Source of the DNA: Christensenella sp. UBA767
GTDB taxonomy: Bacteria > Bacillota > Clostridia > Christensenellales > CAG-917
Length of the DNA: 19,604 nucleotides
Direction of reading: 5' to 3'
NCBI GenBank assembly: GCA_002297185.1
Contig: DBJV01000047.1
Coordinates: forward strand, 1-19,604
Shown here: piece by piece, positions 6,915 to 14,590 of the stretch
How the letters are laid out: each line of letters opens with the position of its first letter
Numbering within the stretch: the first letter of the stretch is position 1
Position numbers and translations under genes: made by a program
The notes under the pieces: generated by a model
Databases searched by the model: none
What the model saw: the letters and a program-made list of their open reading frames with translations, nothing else
What the model was told of the DNA's origin: nothing

Positions 6915-7907
6915 ATGATTTACGACGTACAAAAAGCGAGTGTTTTGAAGAGAGCGTCTGCCTTTCTTTTGGACATTATTCTCGTAGCCGTTTTGGCAAC
7001 GGGATTTATGGCGCTTTTGTCCGTTATCTGCAAGTACGACCAACATTACGAAACTTACACTACAATTTTCACACAAACCGCAACCGAAATTAACGCAAAA
7101 TACAAGGAAATTTACGGCGTCGATTTCAACGTAACCGAAGAGGAATACAATGAATTGACGGACGAGCAAAAAGCCATTATCGACGAGCATAAAGAAGAGG
7201 TAAACAAAGATTTTTCCGACACTCTCAAAGCAAACGAAGAGTTCGTGAAAGAGGCGTCTTTGGTACCGGCGTTGTCGATGATGATAACGTCAATCGGTAT
7301 TTTCCTTTCAATGCTAATTCTCGAATTCATTATTCCGATTTGCTTTAAGAACGGGCAAACTATAGGTAAGAAGGTCTTTGGCATAGCCGTAATGCATACG
7401 AACGGCGTGCGTGTAAGACCTTTTTCTATGTTCGTCCGCTCAATACTCGGCATGTACGTTTTCGAGATTATGGTGCCGGTGTTACTTATCATTATGATGA
7501 TTTTCGGCACGCTCAGTATGATCGTGGGCATTTGCGTACTCGTTGCGCTTTGCATTCTTCAACTCGTCGTATTTATCGTCACGAGAAATACGTCTCGCTC
7601 CTTCTTGCACGACCTTATTGCAAGAACGGTCACGGTTGACCTTGCAAGCCAGATGATTTTCGACAACGACGAAGAATTGCTTGAATTCAAGAAAGCCGAA
7701 CAAGCCGCTCTTGCGGAACGCAACAATTATAAAGAGAACGGCGGATTTGATTTCTACAACAGTTCGCTCAACTATCGCAAGGGCAAAAAGATCGTGGACG
7801 AGAATGGCAACAATATTGAGAACGTCGATCAATCTTCGACGGATAACTCCGCTCAAAACGCCCAAAGCGAGAGCGCAGCGCAGGATCCGAATAAGGAAGA
7901 GAAGTAA
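6915..7907 (+). CDS. RDD-family integral membrane protein
   Basis: A 330-residue membrane protein of the RDD family, whose members are of mostly unknown function, with some reported as ion exchangers. The family pattern is visible: KRASAFLLDIILV (Arg13, Asp20) at the first membrane segment, NGQTIGKKVFGIAV after the second, and SFLHDLIARTVTVD near the end of the domain. Membrane segments are roughly 15-40, 115-140 and a long hydrophobic stretch at about 175-230 that should cross twice. Unusually, about 70 charged, helix-prone residues (41-113) separate the first two membrane segments, where RDD proteins usually have a short loop. A hydrophilic tail follows from ~245, ending in Asn, Gln, Ser and Glu. 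GAGGGGAA precedes the start. It lies 72 nt before the ABC operon and may be co-transcribed with it, but a functional link is not shown. Confidence 0.8.
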   Translation: MIYDVQKASVLKRASAFLLDIILVAVLATGFMALLSVICKYDQHYETYTTIFTQTATEINAKYKEIYGVDFNVTEEEYNELTDEQKAIIDEHKEEVNKDFSDTLKANEEFVKEASLVPALSMMITSIGIFLSMLILEFIIPICFKNGQTIGKKVFGIAVMHTNGVRVRPFSMFVRSILGMYVFEIMVPVLLIIMMIFGTLSMIVGICVLVALCILQLVVFIVTRNTSRSFLHDLIARTVTVDLASQMIFDNDEELLEFKKAEQAALAERNNYKENGGFDFYNSSLNYRKGKKIVDENGNNIENVDQSSTDNSAQNAQSESAAQDPNKEEK

Positions 7908-7928
7908 GCGCAAAAATCAACGGATAAT

Positions 7929-7945
7929 AAGGACTTTTAGTCTTT
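7929..7945 (+). other. Small stem-loop between the RDD and ATPase genes
   Basis: AAGGACT and AGTCTTT form a 7-bp stem (one G-U pair) around a three-base TTT loop. There is no long T tract after it, so it is at best a weak terminator or a processing site. No clear promoter was found in the rest of the 72-nt gap, which leaves open whether the ABC operon starts here or upstream of the RDD gene. Confidence 0.35.
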
Positions 7946-7979
7946 GTATATGAAAACATTATAAAGGAATATAGGGATT

Positions 7980-9767
7980 ATGAAAGTTGTACTCGAAAAT
8001 TTGACCAAAGTTTTCCAAAGCCGTCACGAAAAGGGCAAGGAAGTCGTTGCTGTCAACAATTTCACATTCACCATACCCGACGGTAAACTGGTCGGACTTC
8101 TCGGCCCGTCCGGTTGCGGCAAAAGCACCACGCTTTATATGATTTGCGGTCTGCAAAAGCCCACCGGCGGTAAAATCTTCTTCGGCGACGACGACGTTAC
8201 CGCGCTTGCTCCCGAAAACAGAGGCGTTGGTCTCGTCTTCCAAAACTATGCGCTTTATCCGCATATGACGGTCAAACAAAATATCTTGTTCCCGTTGCAA
8301 AACCTCAGAGGCGAGGACAAACTCTCCAAAGAAGATATGCTCAAGAGAGCTTACGACGCTGCAAGACTCGTTCAAATCGACGAACTTATGGATCGTAAAC
8401 CGAGTGAACTTTCGGGCGGACAACAACAACGTGTCGCTATTGCTCGCGCACTCGTTAAAATGCCGCGCGTCCTCTTGCTTGACGAGCCTCTTTCCAACCT
8501 CGACGCTCGTTTGAGATTGCAAACTCGTGAAGAAATCAGACGTATCCAAAGAGAAACCAATATCACTACCGTTTTCGTTACACACGACCAAGAAGAGGCA
8601 ATGAGCATCTCCGATATGATCGTCGTTATGAAACTCGGCGTAGTGCAACAAATCGGCAAGCCGCAAGACGTTTATGACAGCCCTGCAAACTTGTTCGTTG
8701 CAAAATTCCTCGGCACACCGCCTATCAACGTTTTCGAAGGTGAAGTCAAGGGCGGCAAGGTTTACATAGGCGATGACGCGATTTTGGACGTTCCCGGAAT
8801 TGAGGACGAGGACGTATATGTCGGTATTCGTCCGGAAGGATTTATCCTCAACGACAACGGTGCGCTTACTTGCGACCTCAGGAGTGTTGAAGTTATGGGA
8901 CGCGACGTCAGCATCGTGTCTGCAAACGCACACGCGACAAGCCCGATTATCCGTTCTATCATCGACGCAACGAGCGTTGTCGATACCACCAAAGACACGG
9001 TTCGCTTTGACATCAAGCCCAACAAGGTGTTCATCTTCTCAAGAAAGAGAGTTGACTGGGAGGCATCCGTCGAGCCGAGCACGGTTTATGAATGGAGCAA
9101 GACGCGTCAAACTTTGTACGTCGAAAACGACGGCAAGACGTTTGACCTCGGCGCGCTCAAAGTGCCAGAAGTGGCACAAAAAGACGCCGCAAACGCAGAA
9201 AAGAAAGCAAATCAACCCAAGTTCGTCAAGAAAATCGTCGCTTGGTTTGAGAATAAATTTGCAAAACTCATCAAACTTTGCACGCCCAAGGCGAAACCCG
9301 TTGAACTCGTGCTCGATACGGATTACGTGTGCGTAACGGGCGAAACCGAAAATGGCACTCCGATCTATTTCGCAGGCGTAGAAAACGGCAAAATCAAGAC
9401 CACGATCGACATCAACGAAGCAGTTATGGTCGGTGCAGAGCAGGTCGGTGAAGGCTACTATGCTTACTACAACGACGGTCAAAACAAGGTTTATCCGTCC
9501 TTCACGGTACATAACGCTGCAAAAGACGAGCAACGTATCTTCCTCTCTGAAGAAGAAAAGGCAAAATGTTTCGAATATATGAGCCAAGATCCGGCTGTGA
9601 ATAACGCAGAGGTCGAGTCCGAGAATGTCGAAACGAACGAGATTGACGAAAACACTATTGTCGATGCTGCCGTGACTACGAACGAGGCAGGCGTTGAAAC
9701 TATTGTCGAAGAAAACACCAAAGACGAGTTGGACGGCGTGGAAAATAACGACAGCGAGGTAAAATAA
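7980..9767 (+). CDS. Ugp/Msm-type ABC importer ATPase with long C-terminal extension
   Basis: Cytoplasmic ATPase of a CUT1-family carbohydrate-type importer (MsmX/UgpC/MalK group). All nucleotide-binding elements are intact: Walker A GPSGCGKST (42-50), Q-loop Gln88 in QNYALYPHMTV, signature LSGGQQQR (144-151), Walker B RVLLLDEP (163-170) and switch His202 in VTHDQEEA. A TOBE-like regulatory domain follows to about residue 360. Family members normally stop near 360-380; this one runs on for about 235 residues with a basic helix (about 415-434), a beta-rich stretch (440-530) and a very acidic, Asn-rich tail (534-595). No known domain was recognised there. AAAGGAA (7963-7969) is the ribosome binding site. 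The next gene starts one base after the stop, so ATPase and permease are made together. The substrate is unknown; the ugp-like name reflects family only. Confidence 0.92.
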   Translation: MKVVLENLTKVFQSRHEKGKEVVAVNNFTFTIPDGKLVGLLGPSGCGKSTTLYMICGLQKPTGGKIFFGDDDVTALAPENRGVGLVFQNYALYPHMTVKQNILFPLQNLRGEDKLSKEDMLKRAYDAARLVQIDELMDRKPSELSGGQQQRVAIARALVKMPRVLLLDEPLSNLDARLRLQTREEIRRIQRETNITTVFVTHDQEEAMSISDMIVVMKLGVVQQIGKPQDVYDSPANLFVAKFLGTPPINVFEGEVKGGKVYIGDDAILDVPGIEDEDVYVGIRPEGFILNDNGALTCDLRSVEVMGRDVSIVSANAHATSPIIRSIIDATSVVDTTKDTVRFDIKPNKVFIFSRKRVDWEASVEPSTVYEWSKTRQTLYVENDGKTFDLGALKVPEVAQKDAANAEKKANQPKFVKKIVAWFENKFAKLIKLCTPKAKPVELVLDTDYVCVTGETENGTPIYFAGVENGKIKTTIDINEAVMVGAEQVGEGYYAYYNDGQNKVYPSFTVHNAAKDEQRIFLSEEEKAKCFEYMSQDPAVNNAEVESENVETNEIDENTIVDAAVTTNEAGVETIVEENTKDELDGVENNDSEVK

Positions 9768-9768
9768 T

Positions 9769-10710
9769 ATGGTTGACTCCAAACATCAATGGAAGGCGTG
9801 GTTGTATCTATTGCCTGCACTTGTTTTGTTGGCAATATTTACGTTGTGGCCGTTGATTAACACGGTTAGACTCGCATTTTCCGAAGGATACGATAAACTC
9901 GGTGCCGAAGTCACATTCGGATTCGGCAACTTTGCGAAAGTCGTTGAGTACCAAGGCTTCTTGACGTGCCTTAAAAACACGATTTTGCTTTGCGTTTTGA
10001 CAGTGCCTATTTCAACGATTTTAGCACTTCTCATTGCAGTCGTGCTCAATTCAATCGGCCCGCTCAAGAGATTGCTTCAAACGATATACTTCTTGCCGTA
10101 CGTCACCAACTCGATTGCAATCGGTCTGGTTTTTGCAGCAATGTTCAATATCGTCGGTAGTTTCCTCGGTACGGATAACGAAATAATATATACTGCCGGC
10201 ATAGTAAATAACCTAATAATGGCATTTGGCGGCAAGCCTGTAAACTGGATAAACGCCGGTTCGACTTACTGGGCGAATATGACCGTTATGGTTATATATA
10301 TTGTTTGGAACGCGTTGCCGTTCAAGATTTTGATCTTGCTCGGCGGACTTCAAAGCGTCAACAAACAATATTATGATGCGGCAAAAGTCGACGGCACTCC
10401 GAAGTGGCGCATTACTACTCGTATAACAGTTCCTCTTCTTTCACCGATGATTGCGTACGTCGTTATCACAGGCTTTATCGGCGGTTTTAAGGAATATACT
10501 AGCATCGTAGGTATTTTCGGCGAAACGATGGGCCCTCCCGGTGACACCAACGCGAGCGGTACCATGAACACTATGGTCGGTTTTATCTATCAATCACTTG
10601 AAAACAACCAACAAGCCAGAGCAAGTGCAGCCGCGCTTATCTTGTTTGCTATCATTCTTGCAGTTACGATCATCAACTTGTACGTAAGCAAGAAGAGAGT
10701 TCATTATTGA
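9769..10710 (+). CDS. CUT1-type ABC permease, MalF/UgpA-like
   Basis: One of two membrane subunits forming the translocation channel. The 313 residues show six predicted membrane segments, starting with a hydrophobic helix at about 11-36. The EAA coupling loop that docks on the ATPase reads DAAKVDGTPKWRITTRITVP from Asp203, matching the family pattern EAAxxDGA...P. Its ATG is one base after the ATPase stop, and GCGAGGT inside the ATPase gene is the probable ribosome binding site, so translation is probably coupled. It pairs with the next gene; both belong to the UgpA/UgpE-MsmF/MsmG family, whose members import sugars, sugar phosphates or glycerophosphodiesters. Substrate cannot be inferred. 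Confidence 0.92.
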   Translation: MVDSKHQWKAWLYLLPALVLLAIFTLWPLINTVRLAFSEGYDKLGAEVTFGFGNFAKVVEYQGFLTCLKNTILLCVLTVPISTILALLIAVVLNSIGPLKRLLQTIYFLPYVTNSIAIGLVFAAMFNIVGSFLGTDNEIIYTAGIVNNLIMAFGGKPVNWINAGSTYWANMTVMVIYIVWNALPFKILILLGGLQSVNKQYYDAAKVDGTPKWRITTRITVPLLSPMIAYVVITGFIGGFKEYTSIVGIFGETMGPPGDTNASGTMNTMVGFIYQSLENNQQARASAAALILFAIILAVTIINLYVSKKRVHY

Positions 10711-10720
10711 GAGGTGTGTT

Positions 10721-11611
10721 ATGGCAGATACAGTAATGCACAAAATGAATATAAAACAAGTTGCAGGCAAGCAAAAAGCGTTTGGCGTGTTCGGAATGAT
10801 TTTGCGCTACCTATTCTTGATCTTGGTTGCGGTTGCGGTATTGTTCCCGTTCTATTGGATGATTAACTCGTCTCTTAAAACCCTTGAAGAGTACCGAATG
10901 AGCGTTCCGACGTTCTGGCCTAAACAAGTTATGTGGTCAAACTATGCCGCTGCTTTTGAAGTAGGTAATCTCGGCGTATTGTTCAAAAACACCGTAATCG
11001 TCGGCGTCATATCAACGATATTGTCTTTGATAATCACGGTATTGTCGGCATTTGCGTTTGCAAGACTCGAATTTAAGGGTAAAAACCTTTTGTTCGGCGC
11101 GTTGCTCGCAACGATGATGATCCCCGGTGAAATGTTTACGATCACCAACTATATTACCGTCAATCAATTCGGTTGGATGCATACGTACACGGCACTTATC
11201 GTCCCGTTCCTCGTAAGCGTGTTCTACATCTACTTGTTGAGACAGAACTTTATGCAAATCCCTAACGAGTTGTATTTGGCGGCAAAAGTCGACGGCACGA
11301 GCGATTTGAAGTATTTGTGGAAGGTTATGATTCCGCTTGCACTTCCGACGCTTATCTCCATCACGATTTTGAAGATGATGGGCGCTTGGAACTCTTACGT
11401 TTGGCCTAGACTCGTCGCTAACGACGATTTGCACAAGCTCGTATCAAACGGTTTGAGAGGCGCAAACTTTACGGATTTGACTACCAACGAGCCAAACTAT
11501 CCGCAACAAATGGCGGCAGTAGCCATCGTATCCGCTCCGCTTTTCGCAGTGTTTATTTTCCTTAGAAAATACATTATGAAGGGTGTATCCAGAAGCGGTA
11601 TTAAGGGTTAA
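10721..11611 (+). CDS. CUT1-type ABC permease, MalG/UgpE-like
   Basis: Second channel subunit, 296 residues, with six predicted membrane segments and an N-terminal cytoplasmic stretch of about 25 residues. The EAA loop is LAAKVDGTSDLKYLWKVMIP around Asp191-Gly192. The C-terminus ends with the basic IMKGVSRSGIKG type tail usual in MalG/UgpE proteins (family members often end KG). GAGAGGTG overlaps the stop of the preceding permease, ten bases before ATG. The downstream hairpin at 11616-11642 separates it from the binding-protein gene and may alter relative expression. Confidence 0.92.
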   Translation: MADTVMHKMNIKQVAGKQKAFGVFGMILRYLFLILVAVAVLFPFYWMINSSLKTLEEYRMSVPTFWPKQVMWSNYAAAFEVGNLGVLFKNTVIVGVISTILSLIITVLSAFAFARLEFKGKNLLFGALLATMMIPGEMFTITNYITVNQFGWMHTYTALIVPFLVSVFYIYLLRQNFMQIPNELYLAAKVDGTSDLKYLWKVMIPLALPTLISITILKMMGAWNSYVWPRLVANDDLHKLVSNGLRGANFTDLTTNEPNYPQQMAAVAIVSAPLFAVFIFLRKYIMKGVSRSGIKG

Positions 11612-11615
11612 GAAA

Positions 11616-11642
11616 TTTATGCATTATGACGTAGTGCATAAA
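11616..11642 (+). other. Intergenic stem-loop between permease and binding-protein genes
   Basis: TTTATGCA pairs perfectly with TGCATAAA, and four further pairs (two of them G-U) extend the stem towards a three-base loop, about 12 bp in all. No T tract follows, so it is not a standard terminator. It begins 5 nt after the permease stop. In known importer operons such hairpins protect mRNA ends and let the binding protein be made in excess of the membrane subunits; that role is inferred here. Confidence 0.6.
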
Positions 11643-11674
11643 CATAATTACAACAATCAAAAAGGAGAATAGTT

Positions 11675-13096
11675 ATGAAGAAAAAAGCATTGATATTATT
11701 GCTTGTTCTGATTATCGCAATGTCGTCGTTGATCGCGCTTGCAGCGTGCAACAAAGAGGGCGACAAGAACACCATCACGTTCTATCATACGATGGGTTCA
11801 AATTTGTCGGCGGTATTGGACGAGTACATCGCAAAGTTTAACGAGCTTTATCCCTCTAATTATACGATTAAGTGGGAACAAGTCGGCAGCTACGACGATG
11901 TCCGTGACCAAATCAAGACAGAATTGAACGCCAATAAACACCCCAATATGGCGTACTGCTATCCCGATCACGTTGCACTTTACAACGCATTCGGCGCAAC
12001 GGTAATGCTTGACGATTACATCAACAGCACCGAAGAAATTACGTTGAAGGACGGAACGAAGACGATCGTCGGTCTCACCGAAGAACAAAAGAACGACTTC
12101 ATCCAAGGTTACTACAACGAAGGTAAACAATACGGTGACGGCAAGATGTATTCAATGCCTTTCTCTAAATCTACCGAAGTTCTCTACTACAATAAGACTT
12201 TCTTTGCAGAATACAACAAGAACAGAAAAGAAGGTGAGCCCGAACTCGTAGTTCCGACACACTGGTGGTGCACCGACGCTTGCCCCGCAGATTGCAACGC
12301 AAGTATGGAAAAAGTCTGCAAAGCTATCAAAGCAAAAGACAGCAAATATATCCCGCTCGGTTACGACTCCGAAGCAAACTGGTTCATCACTATGTGTGAA
12401 CAACTCGGTTCTCCGTACACCGGTTCTCAAGACGGCAATAGATTCTTGTTCGACAACGATACGAACAAAGATTTCGTCAAGAGATTCCGTGAATGGTATC
12501 AATCCGGTTTGGTAACCACTCAATCTCTTAACGGTAAATATACGTCCAACTTGTTCGTAAACCAAAAGAGCTTTATGTCCATTGGTTCTTCCGCAGGTGC
12601 AACTCACCAAAGACCGACCAAGGGTGAAAACGGCTATCCGTTTGAAGTAGGTATCGTAAGCATTCCGCAAATCGATCAAAACAACCCCAAAGTTATCTCT
12701 CAAGGTCCGTCTGTTTGCATCTTCAAAGACAGTGACAAAGAAAGAGAAAAAACCACGTGGCTCTTCCTCAAATACCTCACGACCAACGTAAGCTTCCAAG
12801 CTAAATTCTCGACTGCATCCGGTTACGTTCCCGTATTGAAATCGGTTGTTAACGATCCGACGTACGCATCGTTGCTTGAAATGGCAGACGGTGGCGACAA
12901 CATCGCATTCCTTTCTGCAAAGGTCTGTATGGAACAAGAAGAAGCATATTACACCTCTCCTGCATTCGTAGGTTCTTCCGACGCTCGTGACCAAGTAGGC
13001 AAACTCCTTGCTGCTTGTATGAGTGACGCAAACCCCGATATCAACGCATTGTTTGCAGCAGCAGTTGCAGAGTGCAGATACGCAATCAACGAATAA
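11675..13096 (+). CDS. Extracellular solute-binding lipoprotein (UgpB-like)
   Basis: Substrate-capture subunit of the ABC importer, 473 residues, anchored outside the membrane. A lipoprotein signal peptide ends in a textbook lipobox, Leu22-Ala-Ala-Cys25. The mature part has the two-lobed family 1/8 binding-protein pattern: TITFYHTMG near the start, YSMPFSKSTEVLYYNKTFF (159-177), and QGPSVCIFKD before a conserved WLFLKYLT helix. This resembles the glycerol-3-phosphate/sugar-binding UgpB group. Odd for the family is a cysteine cluster after VPTHWW: Cys199, Cys203, Cys207 and Cys215, where relatives usually have a plain PTTW segment. AAAGGAGA (11661-11668) seven bases before ATG is a strong ribosome binding site, fitting high expression. 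The ligand is unknown. Confidence 0.92.
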   Translation: MKKKALILLLVLIIAMSSLIALAACNKEGDKNTITFYHTMGSNLSAVLDEYIAKFNELYPSNYTIKWEQVGSYDDVRDQIKTELNANKHPNMAYCYPDHVALYNAFGATVMLDDYINSTEEITLKDGTKTIVGLTEEQKNDFIQGYYNEGKQYGDGKMYSMPFSKSTEVLYYNKTFFAEYNKNRKEGEPELVVPTHWWCTDACPADCNASMEKVCKAIKAKDSKYIPLGYDSEANWFITMCEQLGSPYTGSQDGNRFLFDNDTNKDFVKRFREWYQSGLVTTQSLNGKYTSNLFVNQKSFMSIGSSAGATHQRPTKGENGYPFEVGIVSIPQIDQNNPKVISQGPSVCIFKDSDKEREKTTWLFLKYLTTNVSFQAKFSTASGYVPVLKSVVNDPTYASLLEMADGGDNIAFLSAKVCMEQEEAYYTSPAFVGSSDARDQVGKLLAACMSDANPDINALFAAAVAECRYAINE

Positions 13097-13181
13097 TCCG
13101 TATCTATTAAGATATTTGGATAATCGAATAAACGAAACAAAATTAAAATACTAAAACATATTAAAAATTACGGATAAGATT

Positions 13182-14540
13182 ATGAAAAAACTTATTAGCG
13201 TCTTATCAATAGTATGTTTGGTCGCTCTTATCGCGTGCTGCTTTGCAGCGTGCGATAAGGGGGCGCCCGAGCGTATTGATTACGTTTCTCAAGTCAAACT
13301 GGATCTCAACAATCCTTTGCTTGAGGAAGTTACCGTGAAGCGTTACGTCGATGGAGACACGACGCACTTTAACGTTCCGGAAAGCATCGTTGAGGGTGGT
13401 ATACTCAAAGCACGTTATCTTGCTATAAACACACCCGAATCAACTGGTAAAATCGAACCTTACGGACACAAGGCGTCGAGATTTACGAAAGAAAAACTTT
13501 CGACAGCCGTATCCATTATGATAGAGCCGGACGGCGATGAGTGGAAAGCAGACTCTACGGGAAGCAGATATCTCACTTGGGTCTGGTACCAACCGTCTGA
13601 AGGCGCAGAGTATCGCAACCTCAATATCGAGATTTTGCAAGAAGGTCTTGCAGTTGCATCGAACACCGCAAACAACAAATACGGCACGATTGCAGTTGCA
13701 GCGTTGGAGCAAGCAAAGCAATTCAAACTCAATGTATTTTCCGAAGTCGCAGACCCGGATATGTTCGTCGGTGACGCAATCGAAGTAGGTCTCAAAGACT
13801 TGCGTTGCAACGTTGAGAATTACGTCGGCAAGAGAGTTTCTTTTGACGGTGTAGTTGTTATGCTCAACAACAACTCAGCATATATCGAGACTCTTGAATC
13901 CGATCCCGATACCGGTATGCATTACGGTATGCCTTGCTATTACAGTTTCAGCCCAAGCCCGGGTGTTTTGAGAGTTTTGCAAATAGGCAACTATGTCCGT
14001 ATGATCGGTATGGTTGAGTATTATTCTACTGCCGGCGTATACCAAATCACGGATATCACTTGCGACTTGTTCGAGCCAGACAAGGTTACCAACATCAAGC
14101 GTCTTGACAACGAAACGCACGAGGCATCTTATCAAGAGATAGATACTGCAAAATTTGCAAATCAAACGGACGTTACCGTGCACTTCGAAGACGGTGATTC
14201 AGCAGAGATCAGCTATCCGAAATTGTTGTTGTCAACGTCTGTAAAGGCAAACAACCTCAAAGTCGTAAGCGCAAGCACGACGACCAACGAAGACAGTTCT
14301 CAAAAGGGCGCAATGACGCTCTACTGCAAGGACGCTCTCGGCAATTCCATCACGGTGAGAACGACAGTTTTCTACGACGAAAACAACAACCTCATCACCA
14401 AGGACGCATACGTTGGCAAAACGATAAACATTATGGGTATCGTTGACTACTACGTCCCCGAAGGAAAGACCGAAGAAGACGTCAACAACCCGTATCAAAT
14501 CAAAGTACTCGCTCCGAAGTATATAACTGTGGTTGCATAA
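13182..14540 (+). CDS. Staphylococcal-nuclease-like (TNase) lipoprotein with OB-like modules
   Basis: A 452-residue predicted surface lipoprotein (lipobox Phe21-Ala-Ala-Cys24). Residues ~50-195 match the thermonuclease fold: VDGDT with Asp59, ARYLAINTPES with Arg78 and Glu86, YGHKASRFTKEKL, and SRYLTWVWY with Arg129. These align with Asp21, Arg35, Glu43 and Arg87 of the S. aureus enzyme, so the catalytic set is kept. The metal ligand Asp40 is replaced by Asn83, which may weaken calcium binding. Two beta-rich modules follow (about 202-297 and 327-452); the first reads like an OB-fold nucleic-acid-binding domain (VGKRVSFDGVVV, IGNYVRMIGMVEYY), as in B. subtilis YhcR. It lies 85 nt after the binding-protein gene with only weak hairpins between and a poor ribosome binding site (GGATAAG). 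Likely role: cutting extracellular DNA or RNA at the cell surface; activity unproven. Confidence 0.78.
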   Translation: MKKLISVLSIVCLVALIACCFAACDKGAPERIDYVSQVKLDLNNPLLEEVTVKRYVDGDTTHFNVPESIVEGGILKARYLAINTPESTGKIEPYGHKASRFTKEKLSTAVSIMIEPDGDEWKADSTGSRYLTWVWYQPSEGAEYRNLNIEILQEGLAVASNTANNKYGTIAVAALEQAKQFKLNVFSEVADPDMFVGDAIEVGLKDLRCNVENYVGKRVSFDGVVVMLNNNSAYIETLESDPDTGMHYGMPCYYSFSPSPGVLRVLQIGNYVRMIGMVEYYSTAGVYQITDITCDLFEPDKVTNIKRLDNETHEASYQEIDTAKFANQTDVTVHFEDGDSAEISYPKLLLSTSVKANNLKVVSASTTTNEDSSQKGAMTLYCKDALGNSITVRTTVFYDENNNLITKDAYVGKTINIMGIVDYYVPEGKTEEDVNNPYQIKVLAPKYITVVA

Positions 14541-14590
14541 GCCATATTATATAAAATCAAAAAACAAACAAATTATAAAGGAGAAGCAAA

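Noticed and set aside
7959..8933. Minus-strand open frame of 324 codons opposite the ATPase gene
   Set aside because: The plus strand carries every ABC ATPase motif in order. The opposite frame is a mirror artefact with no domain.
13097..13181. Possible terminator or promoter between the binding-protein and nuclease-like genes
   Set aside because: Only weak, interrupted pairings (for example ATCT with AGAT) and AT-rich DNA are present, with no T tract and no paired -35/-10 boxes of good quality.
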